Shown here piece after piece: positions 9,238 to 19,134 of a stretch of 64,000 nt of DNA. The stretch comes from CAZWSX01 sp964636985. Lineage in GTDB: Bacteria; Planctomycetota; Planctomycetia; Pirellulales; Pirellulaceae. The notes beneath the pieces were generated by a model. It did not search any database. It was not told the DNA's origin and was given only the letters and a program-made list of their open reading frames with translations. The position numbers and the translations under genes were made by a program. Numbering within the stretch: the first letter of the stretch is position 1; every line of letters begins with the position of its first letter. The stretch lies in contig CAZWSX010000001.1 of the NCBI GenBank assembly GCA_964636985.1, positions 372,001 to 436,000 of the forward strand. The letters run 5' to 3'.

Positions 9238-9266
9238 AAAACGGGCGGAAATTGCGACTTTCCGCC
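9236..9266 (-). terminator. Intrinsic terminator of purF
   Basis: The inverted repeat GGCGGAAA/TTTCCGCC (9244-9251 and 9259-9266, 7-base loop) is followed on the minus strand by CG and six Ts. This is a good rho-independent terminator just past the purF stop. The plus-strand glutaredoxin gene reads into the same hairpin without a U-tract. Confidence 0.75.
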
Positions 9267-9277
9267 TCAATGTGGGA

Positions 9278-10903
9278 CTAAGACCGGGCGCTCGAAGCGG
9301 CTTCCAGCGTCTTTTCGACGTCGGAGGGGTCGCGTTCTGTAGGATCGTAAGCCTGCCCGTCGGCTGATCGACCATGTCCTAAAGCCAGCTGATACAACTC
9401 CTGACCGCGAGGCGTGGGATATTTCCCGGTCACGCAAGCCTGGCAAAGTTGGTCGCTGTCGTAACGGATCGCCTTGGCAAGTGCGGACACCGGCAGATAA
9501 CGAAGTGAATCGGCTCCCATGGCCTTCGCCATGGTCGCTTGGACCTCGGGCGTCAGCGGCCCGCCTTCCAGGAACTTCGGCGCGAACAACTCGCCCACGG
9601 TCGGCATATCGATGCCGTAGAAACACGGCGCGATAATCGGCGGGCAAGCAACCCGCACGTGGATTTCCTTCGCTCCCCCTTGTTCGCGAATCCGCTCCAG
9701 CAGCACCTTCATCGTGGTCGAGCGGACGATTGAGTCTTCCACCAGGAAGACTCGTTTTCCGCCTAGCACTTCACGCAGCGGCGTGTATTTGATTTCGGCC
9801 TTCTTCCGGCGTCCGCTGCCACCTTCGATGAAGGTGCGCCCCGAGTAGCGATTGCGGATCAATCCCTCGCGCACCGGAATGTGAAGCCGATAGCCCATCG
9901 CGTCGGCCGCGGCTTTGCTGGTATCAGGAACAGGCACGATGATCGTTTGATCGTCCAGCGGAACCGTGGCGTCGAGCAATTCCAGTCGCGCCAGTTCTTC
10001 GCCGAGGGCGGTTCGCGAGAGATAGACGCTGCGATCGTCGAGCGAACTGGCAACGTTCGCGAAATAGACCCATTCGAAGAAACAGTGCGCTCGCCGGCCG
10101 CTGTTGGCGAAAGTTTCAATTTCCATTCGCCCGTCGGTGATGGTGATGGCCTGGCCGGGCAGCAGCGACTTGATGTTTTCGGGCTTAAAACCCAAATTGA
10201 AGAGGGCTACGCTTTCGCTTGCGGCAGCGAAAAGCGTCCCTTCTCGAGCGTAGCAAAGGGGCTTAATGCCGAGCGGATCGCGCGCGATCAGCATGTCTCC
10301 CCGAGCGTTCAGTAGCACCATACTGTAGGCGCCGTCGAACCGGCTACTCAGGTTCGACATCATTTCGACGAGGGTCGGTTTTCGCTCGCCGGCGAGTTCC
10401 CGGCCGATCTCGTGCATGATTACTTCGGTGTCATTGTCGCGCGTCAGGTGGTGCGACGCATCGCTGAGAATCTTGGCCTTCAATTCTTCGAAATTGGCCA
10501 ACTGCCCGTTGAAAGCGAACGAGAACCACTTTCGCTTTTCCAAGTGCTGGCGCTCGAACGGCTGCGCCAGGTTGGGATCGTCGCCGCCACAGGTCGCGTA
10601 ACGAACGTGCCCGATCGCCGCGACGCCGGGGAACTCCTTCATCAGGCTCTCGGCCTTTGCCTTGTGCGACATCCGAAAGACTTCGGAGACGGTGCCGACT
10701 TCCTTGTGGGTGAGCAGCAACTGGTCGCGATTCGGCCTGTACGAAGTGAATCCCGCCGCGAGCTGCCCACGATTTTGAATATCGAGGAGCATGCGGGGAA
10801 TGAGACGGTGGGCGTTGTCCCGGCCTCCCGGACAAAGGGGGCTCTCGTCCCCTGGAAGATGGTAGACTGCGGCAACGCCGCACTCGTCGTGAATCTCGCT
10901 CAT
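9278..10903 (-). CDS. purF: Amidophosphoribosyltransferase
   Basis: This 541-residue enzyme catalyses the first step of de novo purine synthesis, PRPP plus glutamine to phosphoribosylamine, in the cytoplasm. MSEIHDECGVAAVY gives a seven-residue propeptide followed by Cys8, the expected glutaminase nucleophile of the N-terminal Ntn domain. The PRPP-binding loop is VFLVEDSIVRSTT. Cysteines match the four iron-sulphur ligands of the Bacillus-type enzyme: one in HCFFEWVYFA, one in PCFYGIDMP and two in CQACVTGKYPT. It therefore probably holds a 4Fe-4S cluster and is processed. It is somewhat longer than the usual 470-505 residues. The ATG has GGGAG upstream. It is monocistronic, with a terminator after the stop. 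Confidence 0.95.
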   Translation of the reverse strand: MSEIHDECGVAAVYHLPGDESPLCPGGRDNAHRLIPRMLLDIQNRGQLAAGFTSYRPNRDQLLLTHKEVGTVSEVFRMSHKAKAESLMKEFPGVAAIGHVRYATCGGDDPNLAQPFERQHLEKRKWFSFAFNGQLANFEELKAKILSDASHHLTRDNDTEVIMHEIGRELAGERKPTLVEMMSNLSSRFDGAYSMVLLNARGDMLIARDPLGIKPLCYAREGTLFAAASESVALFNLGFKPENIKSLLPGQAITITDGRMEIETFANSGRRAHCFFEWVYFANVASSLDDRSVYLSRTALGEELARLELLDATVPLDDQTIIVPVPDTSKAAADAMGYRLHIPVREGLIRNRYSGRTFIEGGSGRRKKAEIKYTPLREVLGGKRVFLVEDSIVRSTTMKVLLERIREQGGAKEIHVRVACPPIIAPCFYGIDMPTVGELFAPKFLEGGPLTPEVQATMAKAMGADSLRYLPVSALAKAIRYDSDQLCQACVTGKYPTPRGQELYQLALGHGRSADGQAYDPTERDPSDVEKTLEAASSARS

Positions 10904-11126
10904 CGAAACTCCCGCGGCGACGTCGTATCGCCCGCGTTGGGGGTTGGTGTTGGGCGGACAGCGAAATTCAACTCGGAAATCGACTTGAGTTCGCTTGAGT
11001 TCAACTTGCCAACTTAACGGAAAAGCTGGTTAGTCGAACGACGTTTCTCCATCGTCTCTTCTTGATTACTTCACCATTCTACGATGACAGGCACGGCTCC
11101 TCAAGCGCGGCAAACACCAGCATTCC

Positions 11127-12650
<1,524 letters not shown>

Positions 12651-12842
12651 GGGGAAACAATGTGCCAAAGGCCGCAGGCGATGCGATCGACCCGCAGCCA
12701 ACGATGGAAAAAGTCGAGAAGGACCAGCATATCTGGCCCTAAAAAGGGAGACAACCGATCATGGACCGTTGAGAATCAATCAGGTTCGCCCCCCCAGAAT
12801 GGAGCGAACTGTTGGCTCTACGGACGATGCCGATCGATCTGC

Positions 12843-14384
12843 CTAATCTTCCGTCTCGGACGCTGGGAAGTTGTCGCTACCGGTGGCAGGCTCGCCCTCG
12901 CCGGCGCTATCCCGAGTGACATGGTCCGCGACGTCTGCTTCCAGCCTCGCGCGAAGGTTCTTGGGTGCCACGAGCGTGTTCAGGAACGCGAGCAACGCCG
13001 ATCGGGTCGGCATTGGAAGCGAAAAGTATGCCCCGATGGATCGATTGGCTTCCCCGCCGTGCCATGCGATCGCTTCCTCGATCGTATCGGCGCGGCCGTC
13101 GTGCATGTAAGGCGCGCTGTCGCGCAAGCCCCACAGCGGCGGCGTTCGCCACTCGGTGCGGTCGACGACTGACGCGATTCCTTGTTCGGGCGAACCGTTT
13201 TGGGGTGGGGCGACTGGTGTCGCGTAATATTGGCCCGTATCGGCAAGTTGCTGTCCCATGTCGTGAATGAGCAAATCGGTGTACGCACCTTTGAGAGTGC
13301 CAATCTCGGGTGAATGGCATGCCGCGCAACCTACGGCGTTAAAAGCTCGTAGACCCTTGGCAGCGACCTTTTTTTCGACAGGCGTCAGAACCTCACGGAC
13401 ACCCGGCTTATCCAATGCTGCGATAAACATCGTCAGCGCGGTCACCTGGGCATTGTCCAAGTCGAGGCCCCTGGACTCTTCCTCGGAGGCGTTCAGTGGG
13501 TCTTTCGATTGATGGAAGTCGGGTACCTCGAGTCCGAGTTCGACCGCACACGCCGTGGCGACAAACTCGCGCAACGTCGGTTGTTGAGCCTTCCAACCAA
13601 AACGGCCCACTCGGCCATCTTGGAGACGAACCGCGCGACCACTTACTTCCGGCCACTCCTGGAACCGAGCTGACTCGCCCGAGAGAATGTCCCGATCGCT
13701 TAGTTTGTCGAGCGCCCCCGCACCGAAAAGGGGCGTCGTATTGCGCTCGCTGACGATGGTAAACGTAGTGTCGACGCGACCGCCTTGTGGCACATGATCG
13801 GACTTGCTTCTCAGCGTTTCGATTTCCCTTGCTACCGGCCCGGGAAATCGCTTGTCGTCTACCTTGACAAGAGACGCTCTGCCAGAATGTCCCCTTCGTT
13901 CTTCCAACCACTCCGCATAGTCGCTGGTGGTGCTGAAGCGGTGCAGCACGACACTGAGAGTCGCCTTCAGTCCTGGATGAAGATGGGCGAGCTCTTCGTC
14001 AGTGAAAGGAGGTTTTTGAGCTTCTCCGGGCAACGCAAAGGAGCGCACAGGAACAAGCGGCGTGAAGATCAAAGCGTTCTTCTCGCGCGGTCCACCGCCG
14101 CCGCCGACGCCGCCATCCTTGTGGCAGGCGACGCACGATTTCTCGTTGAACATCGGCCCGAGCCCGTCGCCGCCGTGGCTGCGCTCGTCGCCCGGTTTCC
14201 ATTGCCGCTCGAATAGTTCGCGACCATCGATCTCTTTCGCCGCTTCTAATTCTTCTGCGGACCGTTCGTGTGAGGCCTTCTTATCGGCGAAGGTGAGATC
14301 AACCGACGCGAGACTCCAAACGCTCGCCAAGCTAGTGGCGACCGCCATGGATCGAAAAGAACGGAACCGCGAGACAACCCCCAT
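12843..14384 (-). CDS. Di-haem c-type cytochrome (DUF1111 thiol oxidoreductase-like)
   Basis: This 513-residue exported protein has a signal peptide (RSMAVATSLASVWSLASVDLTFA) and two CxxCH haem c attachment sites, CVACH near residue 84 and CAACH near residue 353. It has the architecture of the DUF1111 'di-haem oxidoreductase' family, with motifs such as DGLGPMFNEKSCVACH, RTPPLWGLRDSAPYMHDGRA and IEEAIAWHGGEA. HDGRA plus the His in AWHGGE resemble the MauG/cytochrome c peroxidase family, so a periplasmic oxidase or peroxidase role is likely. The start is ATG 14384 with a strong GGGAGGG upstream. The acidic C-terminal tail is probably disordered. It is encoded alone. Confidence 0.88.
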   Translation of the reverse strand: MGVVSRFRSFRSMAVATSLASVWSLASVDLTFADKKASHERSAEELEAAKEIDGRELFERQWKPGDERSHGGDGLGPMFNEKSCVACHKDGGVGGGGGPREKNALIFTPLVPVRSFALPGEAQKPPFTDEELAHLHPGLKATLSVVLHRFSTTSDYAEWLEERRGHSGRASLVKVDDKRFPGPVAREIETLRSKSDHVPQGGRVDTTFTIVSERNTTPLFGAGALDKLSDRDILSGESARFQEWPEVSGRAVRLQDGRVGRFGWKAQQPTLREFVATACAVELGLEVPDFHQSKDPLNASEEESRGLDLDNAQVTALTMFIAALDKPGVREVLTPVEKKVAAKGLRAFNAVGCAACHSPEIGTLKGAYTDLLIHDMGQQLADTGQYYATPVAPPQNGSPEQGIASVVDRTEWRTPPLWGLRDSAPYMHDGRADTIEEAIAWHGGEANRSIGAYFSLPMPTRSALLAFLNTLVAPKNLRARLEADVADHVTRDSAGEGEPATGSDNFPASETED

Positions 14385-14910
14385 GGCACGCCCTCCCAGT
14401 TCTGGGCCCCTGATAGAGCGTGCATGATATCACCTTGGTAGGCCTGAAAGAACTTTTTTTTGGAACGAGGTTAGCCAAACGAAAGGGGCTGGCGGGCAAG
14501 AATATGAAGCTGACTTGAGGCGAACTAAATACTCACTTGCCCGACAGATTCAATGCTGTGAGTGAGGAGCGGAACGACATCCTTATTGTGGTGATCGTCA
14601 CCCTCTAGTTCGCGCTATTCTTACTTGCGTACGTGGATTTTCACTGCAGACGCAGATGCGTCATAACAGCCCCGTCGCGGCCAAATGGACTTCTGCCATA
14701 GCAAGGTCCGGCGCGGGAGCGCCTCCCGAGACAAGGGGGTAGACTGTGCTTTTTTTTGCGCTTTTCAATCTAACTGTATTTACATGTTAAGATCTCTGGG
14801 TAAGCTCAAGCTGGTCGTTTTCAGTGCAGTCTGTGCGGTTGTCTGCCGCATTTCTGGTCGATTGCGAGTTGATGTGACTTGTTTTCGACCTATGTTTTGC
14901 GATTTGATTT
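14385..14910. other. Intergenic region upstream of the cupin/HTTM cassette
   Basis: This 526-base gap between divergent genes is more AT-rich than its surroundings near 14440-14460 and 14745-14800. It contains a perfect small dyad, GACGCA-ga-TGCGTC (14649-14662), and an AT-rich stretch with an extended -10-like TGTTAAGAT near 14785. I see no convincing gene or RNA. The short frames through it do not look coding. It probably holds promoters for both flanking genes. Confidence 0.4.
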
Positions 14911-15690
14911 ATGAATGCAAAAAAAGTCGTCGCCAGCCTCTACCTTGGTTGGAATCTTCAGCGGTTTCGCGCGAGCCGCTATGTCATCGATCGACTGATG
15001 GCGATCGCAATCGAATTGCAACTTGGGAGACTGACGGAAGACGAATTTCGCGAGGCACTCGATGAGTGCTTTGCTGGAGCGGACGTCGAATCTCTTAAAG
15101 ACGAAGTTGGCTACGAGAAGCAAGTTCAAGCTCTCGATCGGCCAGGCGGTTACAAATCAGCAGTGACAAATCCTGGTGCAACCGGGAAGCCGGCGCGTCC
15201 GGGGCGCTTCGACTTTTGGGGACGGCGCTACGGATTCCTTAGGCATTTGGGAATTTCGTGCGACACGGTGATCTTACGAGAAGGTCAAACGATTGCGCCT
15301 CACGGTCACTGTCGCGTCGTATCTGGTTTTTATGTTCTCAGTGGCATGGTGGCGGTTCGGCACTACGACCGAATCGATGAGTACGCCGACGGCCTGTTGG
15401 TAAGACTCGCGTCGGACGACCAGTTCGGGCCGGGCGGGTTCTCAACCAATTCGGAGTTCTATCGCAACATCCATTGGCTGCAGGGTCTCGCGCCAATGTC
15501 GGTTCTGTTTCGCGTGAATGCCGTCGATACGCCCACGCAAACGTTTAAGGGGAAGCGACACACCGACTCTCGAATCTATGTCGACCCTACAGGTGAGCCC
15601 GATGCGTCGGGGGTCATAATGGCCCCTTTCATCTCCGAAGAAGTGGCCAAGTCGCTGAAGATCCCGGCATTTAGTACTTCTCAGTTATGA
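14911..15690 (+). CDS. Cupin-fold protein of unknown function, first gene of an HTTM cassette
   Basis: This is a 259-residue protein without a signal peptide. Residues 1-75 are helical. The segment from about 110 on looks like a cupin or double-stranded beta-helix domain. VILREGQTIAPHGHCRVVSGFYVLSGMVAVRHYDR has the GxxxxPHxH metal-binding pattern followed by the glycine of the first cupin motif. NIHWLQGLAPMSVLFRV could supply the second motif. It may bind a metal and a small molecule, or act as a thiol-dioxygenase-like enzyme, but nothing seen fixes the reaction. Its stop overlaps the start of the next gene (ATGA, 15687-15690), so the two products are probably made in fixed proportion. No Shine-Dalgarno sequence is obvious. 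Confidence 0.6.
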   Translation: MNAKKVVASLYLGWNLQRFRASRYVIDRLMAIAIELQLGRLTEDEFREALDECFAGADVESLKDEVGYEKQVQALDRPGGYKSAVTNPGATGKPARPGRFDFWGRRYGFLRHLGISCDTVILREGQTIAPHGHCRVVSGFYVLSGMVAVRHYDRIDEYADGLLVRLASDDQFGPGGFSTNSEFYRNIHWLQGLAPMSVLFRVNAVDTPTQTFKGKRHTDSRIYVDPTGEPDASGVIMAPFISEEVAKSLKIPAFSTSQL

Positions 15691-16166
15691 GTCAATTAGC
15701 CAACCAGGAAGAAAATCTTTCGCATGTATCTCGATGCGAAAGATTGATTGTCGCGGCTGTTGCCGCGTGGATTGTTCTGGCGCCGCCGTTTTTTGTGGAG
15801 TGCTTTCCCGTCACTTCCAATCCGATGTTCGCCCGTCATCTGGAACGGCGATGCATCTATCGCATCTCGGACGCGGAGGGGAATGCGCTTAATAAGGACG
15901 TCTATGGCCTCCGGTCAAACGTGAATTGGTACTTGGAGTCTTTTTATCCCGTAAAGTACCCCGAAAACATCATTGCTTCGCCGGGCGTCATTCCCGATGA
16001 ATCGGTGTTGTGCGGTCACGTTCAAAGGCGCGCCACGGAACTGAATTCTCCGTTTCCGATTTCGCTGAAGTGCGAGATTTGGGGCCCTTTGGAGAGCGGC
16101 GGGGTAGGGATTACCGATACGAAGCACTGGACCATCGAACCGACTACGTGGCGCCTCGTCGATTAG
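15687..16166 (+). CDS. Single-TM extracytoplasmic protein of the HTTM cassette
   Basis: This 159-residue protein has one hydrophobic segment near residues 21-40 (LIVAAVAAWIVLAPPFFVECF), followed by a likely extracytoplasmic domain. The sequence just after the membrane segment, FPVTSNPMFARHL, recalls the 'FPxSxYPMF' turn found in soluble portions associated with HTTM or vitamin-K-carboxylase-like membrane proteins. No enzyme motif is visible. It lies between, and is tightly linked to, the cupin gene (4-base overlap) and the multi-pass gene (15-base gap), so it may be an accessory subunit of the latter. This is inference from context. Confidence 0.55.
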   Translation: MSQLANQEENLSHVSRCERLIVAAVAAWIVLAPPFFVECFPVTSNPMFARHLERRCIYRISDAEGNALNKDVYGLRSNVNWYLESFYPVKYPENIIASPGVIPDESVLCGHVQRRATELNSPFPISLKCEIWGPLESGGVGITDTKHWTIEPTTWRLVD

Positions 16167-16181
16167 GGGTCGCAATTCACC

Positions 16182-17186
16182 ATGAAGAGCGTTGCGCGTT
16201 GGTGGAGATCGCTTTTTGTTGTCGAGAAGCCCGGGGCGGTGGAGATTCTGCTATGGATTCTGATTGCGATTGTTCTTAGGACCGCGCTGTCTTCCGTGCG
16301 CGAGAGTGAAGAGGTGATTCGATCGTCAGCTGCGTTCGAGTCGCATGTCGTGGCAGTGCGGCCCATGGGATGGGCCTCTTTACTGCCGCCTGATTTGGTG
16401 CTGAACTCGACGTTCAATCGCATCGTCGCCGGCGTCACGATGGTTTCGGCCCTCGCGTGGTTGTTCAAGGTTGGGATTCCCTATTCGAGTGTTTCCACGG
16501 CCGTCGGTTACGGATTTTTGCTTTGCATTCGCGGTTCGCGAAATTTCACCTATGCGCATGAATACATGCCTACGGAGGCGCTGCTAATCATCATCGCACT
16601 GCATTACTCGCTGCACGGTGCCGCCATTCGTTCGCTGCTTGAGGATCGTCGCTATTGGCATTCCGCTTCTTGCCCGCGCTGGGTCTCGTTCTTGGTGGTC
16701 CTTTTCATGGCCACGTACTACGGTTACGCGGGATTTAATAAGGTCGTTAGCAGCGGCTGGTTGGCCTTCGATGGCCTCAATATCCAACTGATCCTGGTGG
16801 GGGAGAACGAACCAAACGCATTCGCCCGACCGCTTCTCAACTCACGAATGTTGGCAACGATCTTAATGTCGGCCACGATCATTCTTGAGGCAGGGGCCCT
16901 GCTCGCTTTCTGGAATCGATGGACCCGCCTCTGGTGGGCACTGTGTTTGATCGGCATGCACGTGGGCGTACTTTTGGCGATGAAAATCTATTTCCTTCCA
17001 TGCATCGCAGTGCTTTCGTGGCTCGCCGTACCGTCTTGGGAAGCCATTATTGACGCCGTCCAAAAGCGGTTTGCGATCTGCCGTTCGTTGCCGGGCGCCG
17101 TCGGAATGTGCGCACGCGTCGTGAACGCCGCTCTTTGGAGATTCCCGAATTGCGATCTGTTTGGGTTAAGTGCTTCACCGCGATAG
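16182..17186 (+). CDS. HTTM-like multi-pass membrane protein
   Basis: This 334-residue protein has about seven or eight predicted membrane helices. The pattern of helices and motifs, namely ATYYGYAGFNKVVSSGW, MLATILMSATIILEAGALLAFW and a late GMHVGVLLAMKIYFLPCIAVLSW, resembles the HTTM domain of vitamin-K-dependent gamma-carboxylase-like proteins. Those bacterial homologues mostly have no proven substrate. The upstream linked genes encode a cupin and a one-TM extracytoplasmic protein. Together they look like one membrane complex that modifies or transports something across the envelope. The family call is tentative, because the lumenal domain of true carboxylases is absent here and may be provided by the middle gene. 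Confidence 0.6.
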   Translation: MKSVARWWRSLFVVEKPGAVEILLWILIAIVLRTALSSVRESEEVIRSSAAFESHVVAVRPMGWASLLPPDLVLNSTFNRIVAGVTMVSALAWLFKVGIPYSSVSTAVGYGFLLCIRGSRNFTYAHEYMPTEALLIIIALHYSLHGAAIRSLLEDRRYWHSASCPRWVSFLVVLFMATYYGYAGFNKVVSSGWLAFDGLNIQLILVGENEPNAFARPLLNSRMLATILMSATIILEAGALLAFWNRWTRLWWALCLIGMHVGVLLAMKIYFLPCIAVLSWLAVPSWEAIIDAVQKRFAICRSLPGAVGMCARVVNAALWRFPNCDLFGLSASPR

Positions 17187-17507
17187 GAAGGCGAAGCACC
17201 AACGATCCGAATTCGTTCGGCGTTACTTGCCGGTCGTGCCATCGTCCCCGATAAGGTTGCCCGGCCTTCGCGAACGAGCGTTCCATCCGCCACTTCGGCG
17301 TCGTACTTAGATAGGGCCGGCGTCGGTTTGGGGTCGACCTCCCCAATCTTGAGTACCCCTGTCAAGGAGCATCATAAGTCTTAGACCGACCGAATAGAAT
17401 CACGGTCGCATAGATGACGCGGTCGTAAATGGCCTCCTTTGTCATAAGGGTTTCGTAAGGTCGAAATCCCCGCCCTCCCCAGAGTCATTTTCGCGATCAA
17501 TCTGCTG
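17187..17507. other. Intergenic region after the HTTM gene
   Basis: This 321-base gap has no gene I can support. On the minus strand, 17225-17365 reads as protein-like sequence (LKIGEVDPKPTPALSKYDAEVADG) but has no proper start and runs antisense into the HTTM gene. It may be a decayed gene fragment. A CGACCG/CGGTCG inverted repeat lies near 17385-17410. Confidence 0.3.
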
Positions 17508-18239
17508 ATGAAAGAACGCATGGCCTCATTGCCAGCCGTCGCTCAAGTACGACGTCATCTCAAAACGCTCGCCTCGCCGGCGGACGCGAAACAACTGGCG
17601 GGCTACTTCAAAACGGGACCCGGCGAGTACGGCGAGGGGGATATCTTCATCGGCATTCGCGTGCCGGTTCTGCGAAAGACTGCCAAGCAGTTTCAGAGTT
17701 TGCCTTTGTTGCAGATCACGAAACTGCTGCGATCGAAAATCCACGAAGAGCGGCTGCTCGCGCTGATGATTCTGGTCTCGCGTTTCGAAAAGGGCGATAG
17801 TGCCACGCGGAAGGAAATCTACGACCTCTACCTCGCCAACACAGAGTTTGTGAACAACTGGGACTTGGTCGACAGCTCCGCTCCCGGAATCGTCGGAGCC
17901 TATTTGGTCGACCGTTCGCGAGCGCCGCTCAAGAAACTCGCCAAATCGAAAAGCCTGTGGGAACGCCGGATCGCCATCATCGCCACGCAGCATTTCAATC
18001 GGCTGGGACAAGTTGAGGAAGCGATCACCATCGGTCGCCTGCTGCTCCAAGATAAGCACGACCTGATCCACAAAGCAGCGGGGTGGATGCTGCGAGAAGT
18101 GGGCGTGAAGGATCGAGATGCGCTCGTGCAGTTTCTGCTAGAGCACAGCAAGAGCATGCCGCGCACGATGTTGCGGTATGCGATTGAGCATTTTGCGGCG
18201 GAGGAGAGGAAGTGGTGGCTAGCGCGGGGCCCAGCTTAG
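17508..18239 (+). CDS. AlkD-like DNA alkylation repair protein
   Basis: This 243-residue all-helical protein of the AlkC/AlkD HEAT-repeat family excises or protects alkylated purines such as 3- and 7-methyl adducts without base flipping. In NNWDLVDSSAP, W118 and D122 match the Trp and catalytic Asp of the Bacillus AlkD active site. ERRIAII supplies the conserved Arg, and HKAAGWMLREVG the second conserved Trp. The length matches the family. ATG 17508 was taken; an ATG four codons later is equally plausible, as neither has a clear Shine-Dalgarno. Its last four bases overlap the convergent nuclease gene. Confidence 0.88.
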   Translation: MKERMASLPAVAQVRRHLKTLASPADAKQLAGYFKTGPGEYGEGDIFIGIRVPVLRKTAKQFQSLPLLQITKLLRSKIHEERLLALMILVSRFEKGDSATRKEIYDLYLANTEFVNNWDLVDSSAPGIVGAYLVDRSRAPLKKLAKSKSLWERRIAIIATQHFNRLGQVEEAITIGRLLLQDKHDLIHKAAGWMLREVGVKDRDALVQFLLEHSKSMPRTMLRYAIEHFAAEERKWWLARGPA

Positions 18240-19120
18240 GGCTGTCGCTTGCGCAATTTGGCCTTGAGATCTTCAATAAGAGCAGTCAATCGGTCTGCTT
18301 CGAGCTTGACTAGCTCGTCCTTTGGCGTTTCTGGAACGCCAAGCAGTTGCTGCAACGTTTGGGCGAGTTGGATGCGGGCTTCTGCGCGTGCTTCTTCACG
18401 TCCCTTCTCCTCGGCGTATCGCAGACGCGATTCCTCATCGCGCCACAGTTTCAAGCGCGCCTGATACATTTCTTCCTCGCTCGGGGTGCGGCGGATCATG
18501 TCCAATACCTCCACGGCCTCGTCGAACTCGGGCTCGGGCAATAATCGGTGAAGTTCACCGGCCGAGTAGTTAGCCGCATTTCTCAGGAAAAACGCCCACC
18601 GTTCCAAAGGACTGGCGCTGCTTAGATTATGTTCGCGAACGACTAGTTTCGGCAACTCGATAACGTGATTTTGGAGCCGATCGGTCAGCACATTGCCTCG
18701 GCGATCGCGCATTTGGAAGTCGCGATGAAGCTCGGAATCCTGTGAGAACAGAATGTCATTCAGCACGCAAATGCCGATGACTGCCTTGAGTTTTCCATAG
18801 GTTTCGCCCGATGCCAGTTGGGAACAGAAGATTTGTCCTACGTAGAAAACCAAGCGTTCCGGCAACTCGCGGTTCCGAATGTTTTGCATCTCGATGTTGA
18901 AGTGATGACCTGCCGAGTCGGTCACTTTGACATCCAGAATGCTCAGCTTGTCGTCTTCGGATTCAATATCGAGGATTGGGTTCTCGAACTCGACGTCGAT
19001 GATTGGCGGTCGCCCCGTCAGAACGGCGTTCAGAAAGTGAATGGTCACCGCCTTATGCTCGGGCGATCCCAGCAGCCGTTTGAAGACGAAGTCGACCGTT
19101 GGAATGATGCCCAGAACCAT
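18236..19120 (-). CDS. Rpn/PDDEXK_2 family nuclease (recombination-promoting nuclease or transposase-like)
   Basis: This 294-residue protein begins with PTVDFVFKRLLGSPEHK and continues with KLSILDVKVTDSAGHHFNIEMQ. That gives the D-(x)n-ExQ core of the PD-(D/E)XK fold found in Rpn (formerly 'transposase_31') proteins. The C-terminal 60 residues are charged and helical (ESRLRYAEEKGREEARAEARIQ), as in the family. E. coli RpnA is a DNA endonuclease that promotes RecA-independent recombination, so this is probably a mobile-type or defence-type nuclease. It lies 14 bases downstream of the diadenylate cyclase gene on the same strand and may be co-transcribed with it. It converges on the AlkD-like gene with a 4-base overlap. 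No flanking inverted repeats were seen. Confidence 0.85.
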   Translation of the reverse strand: MVLGIIPTVDFVFKRLLGSPEHKAVTIHFLNAVLTGRPPIIDVEFENPILDIESEDDKLSILDVKVTDSAGHHFNIEMQNIRNRELPERLVFYVGQIFCSQLASGETYGKLKAVIGICVLNDILFSQDSELHRDFQMRDRRGNVLTDRLQNHVIELPKLVVREHNLSSASPLERWAFFLRNAANYSAGELHRLLPEPEFDEAVEVLDMIRRTPSEEEMYQARLKLWRDEESRLRYAEEKGREEARAEARIQLAQTLQQLLGVPETPKDELVKLEADRLTALIEDLKAKLRKRQP

Positions 19121-19134
19121 GTCTCAGCCCGTCC

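Noticed and set aside
14440..14465. T-run near 14450 as a terminator
   Set aside because: No inverted repeat precedes it on either strand.
14685..15065. Short frame upstream of and overlapping the cupin gene
   Set aside because: It has no ribosome binding site, odd composition, and overlaps the better-supported gene in another frame.
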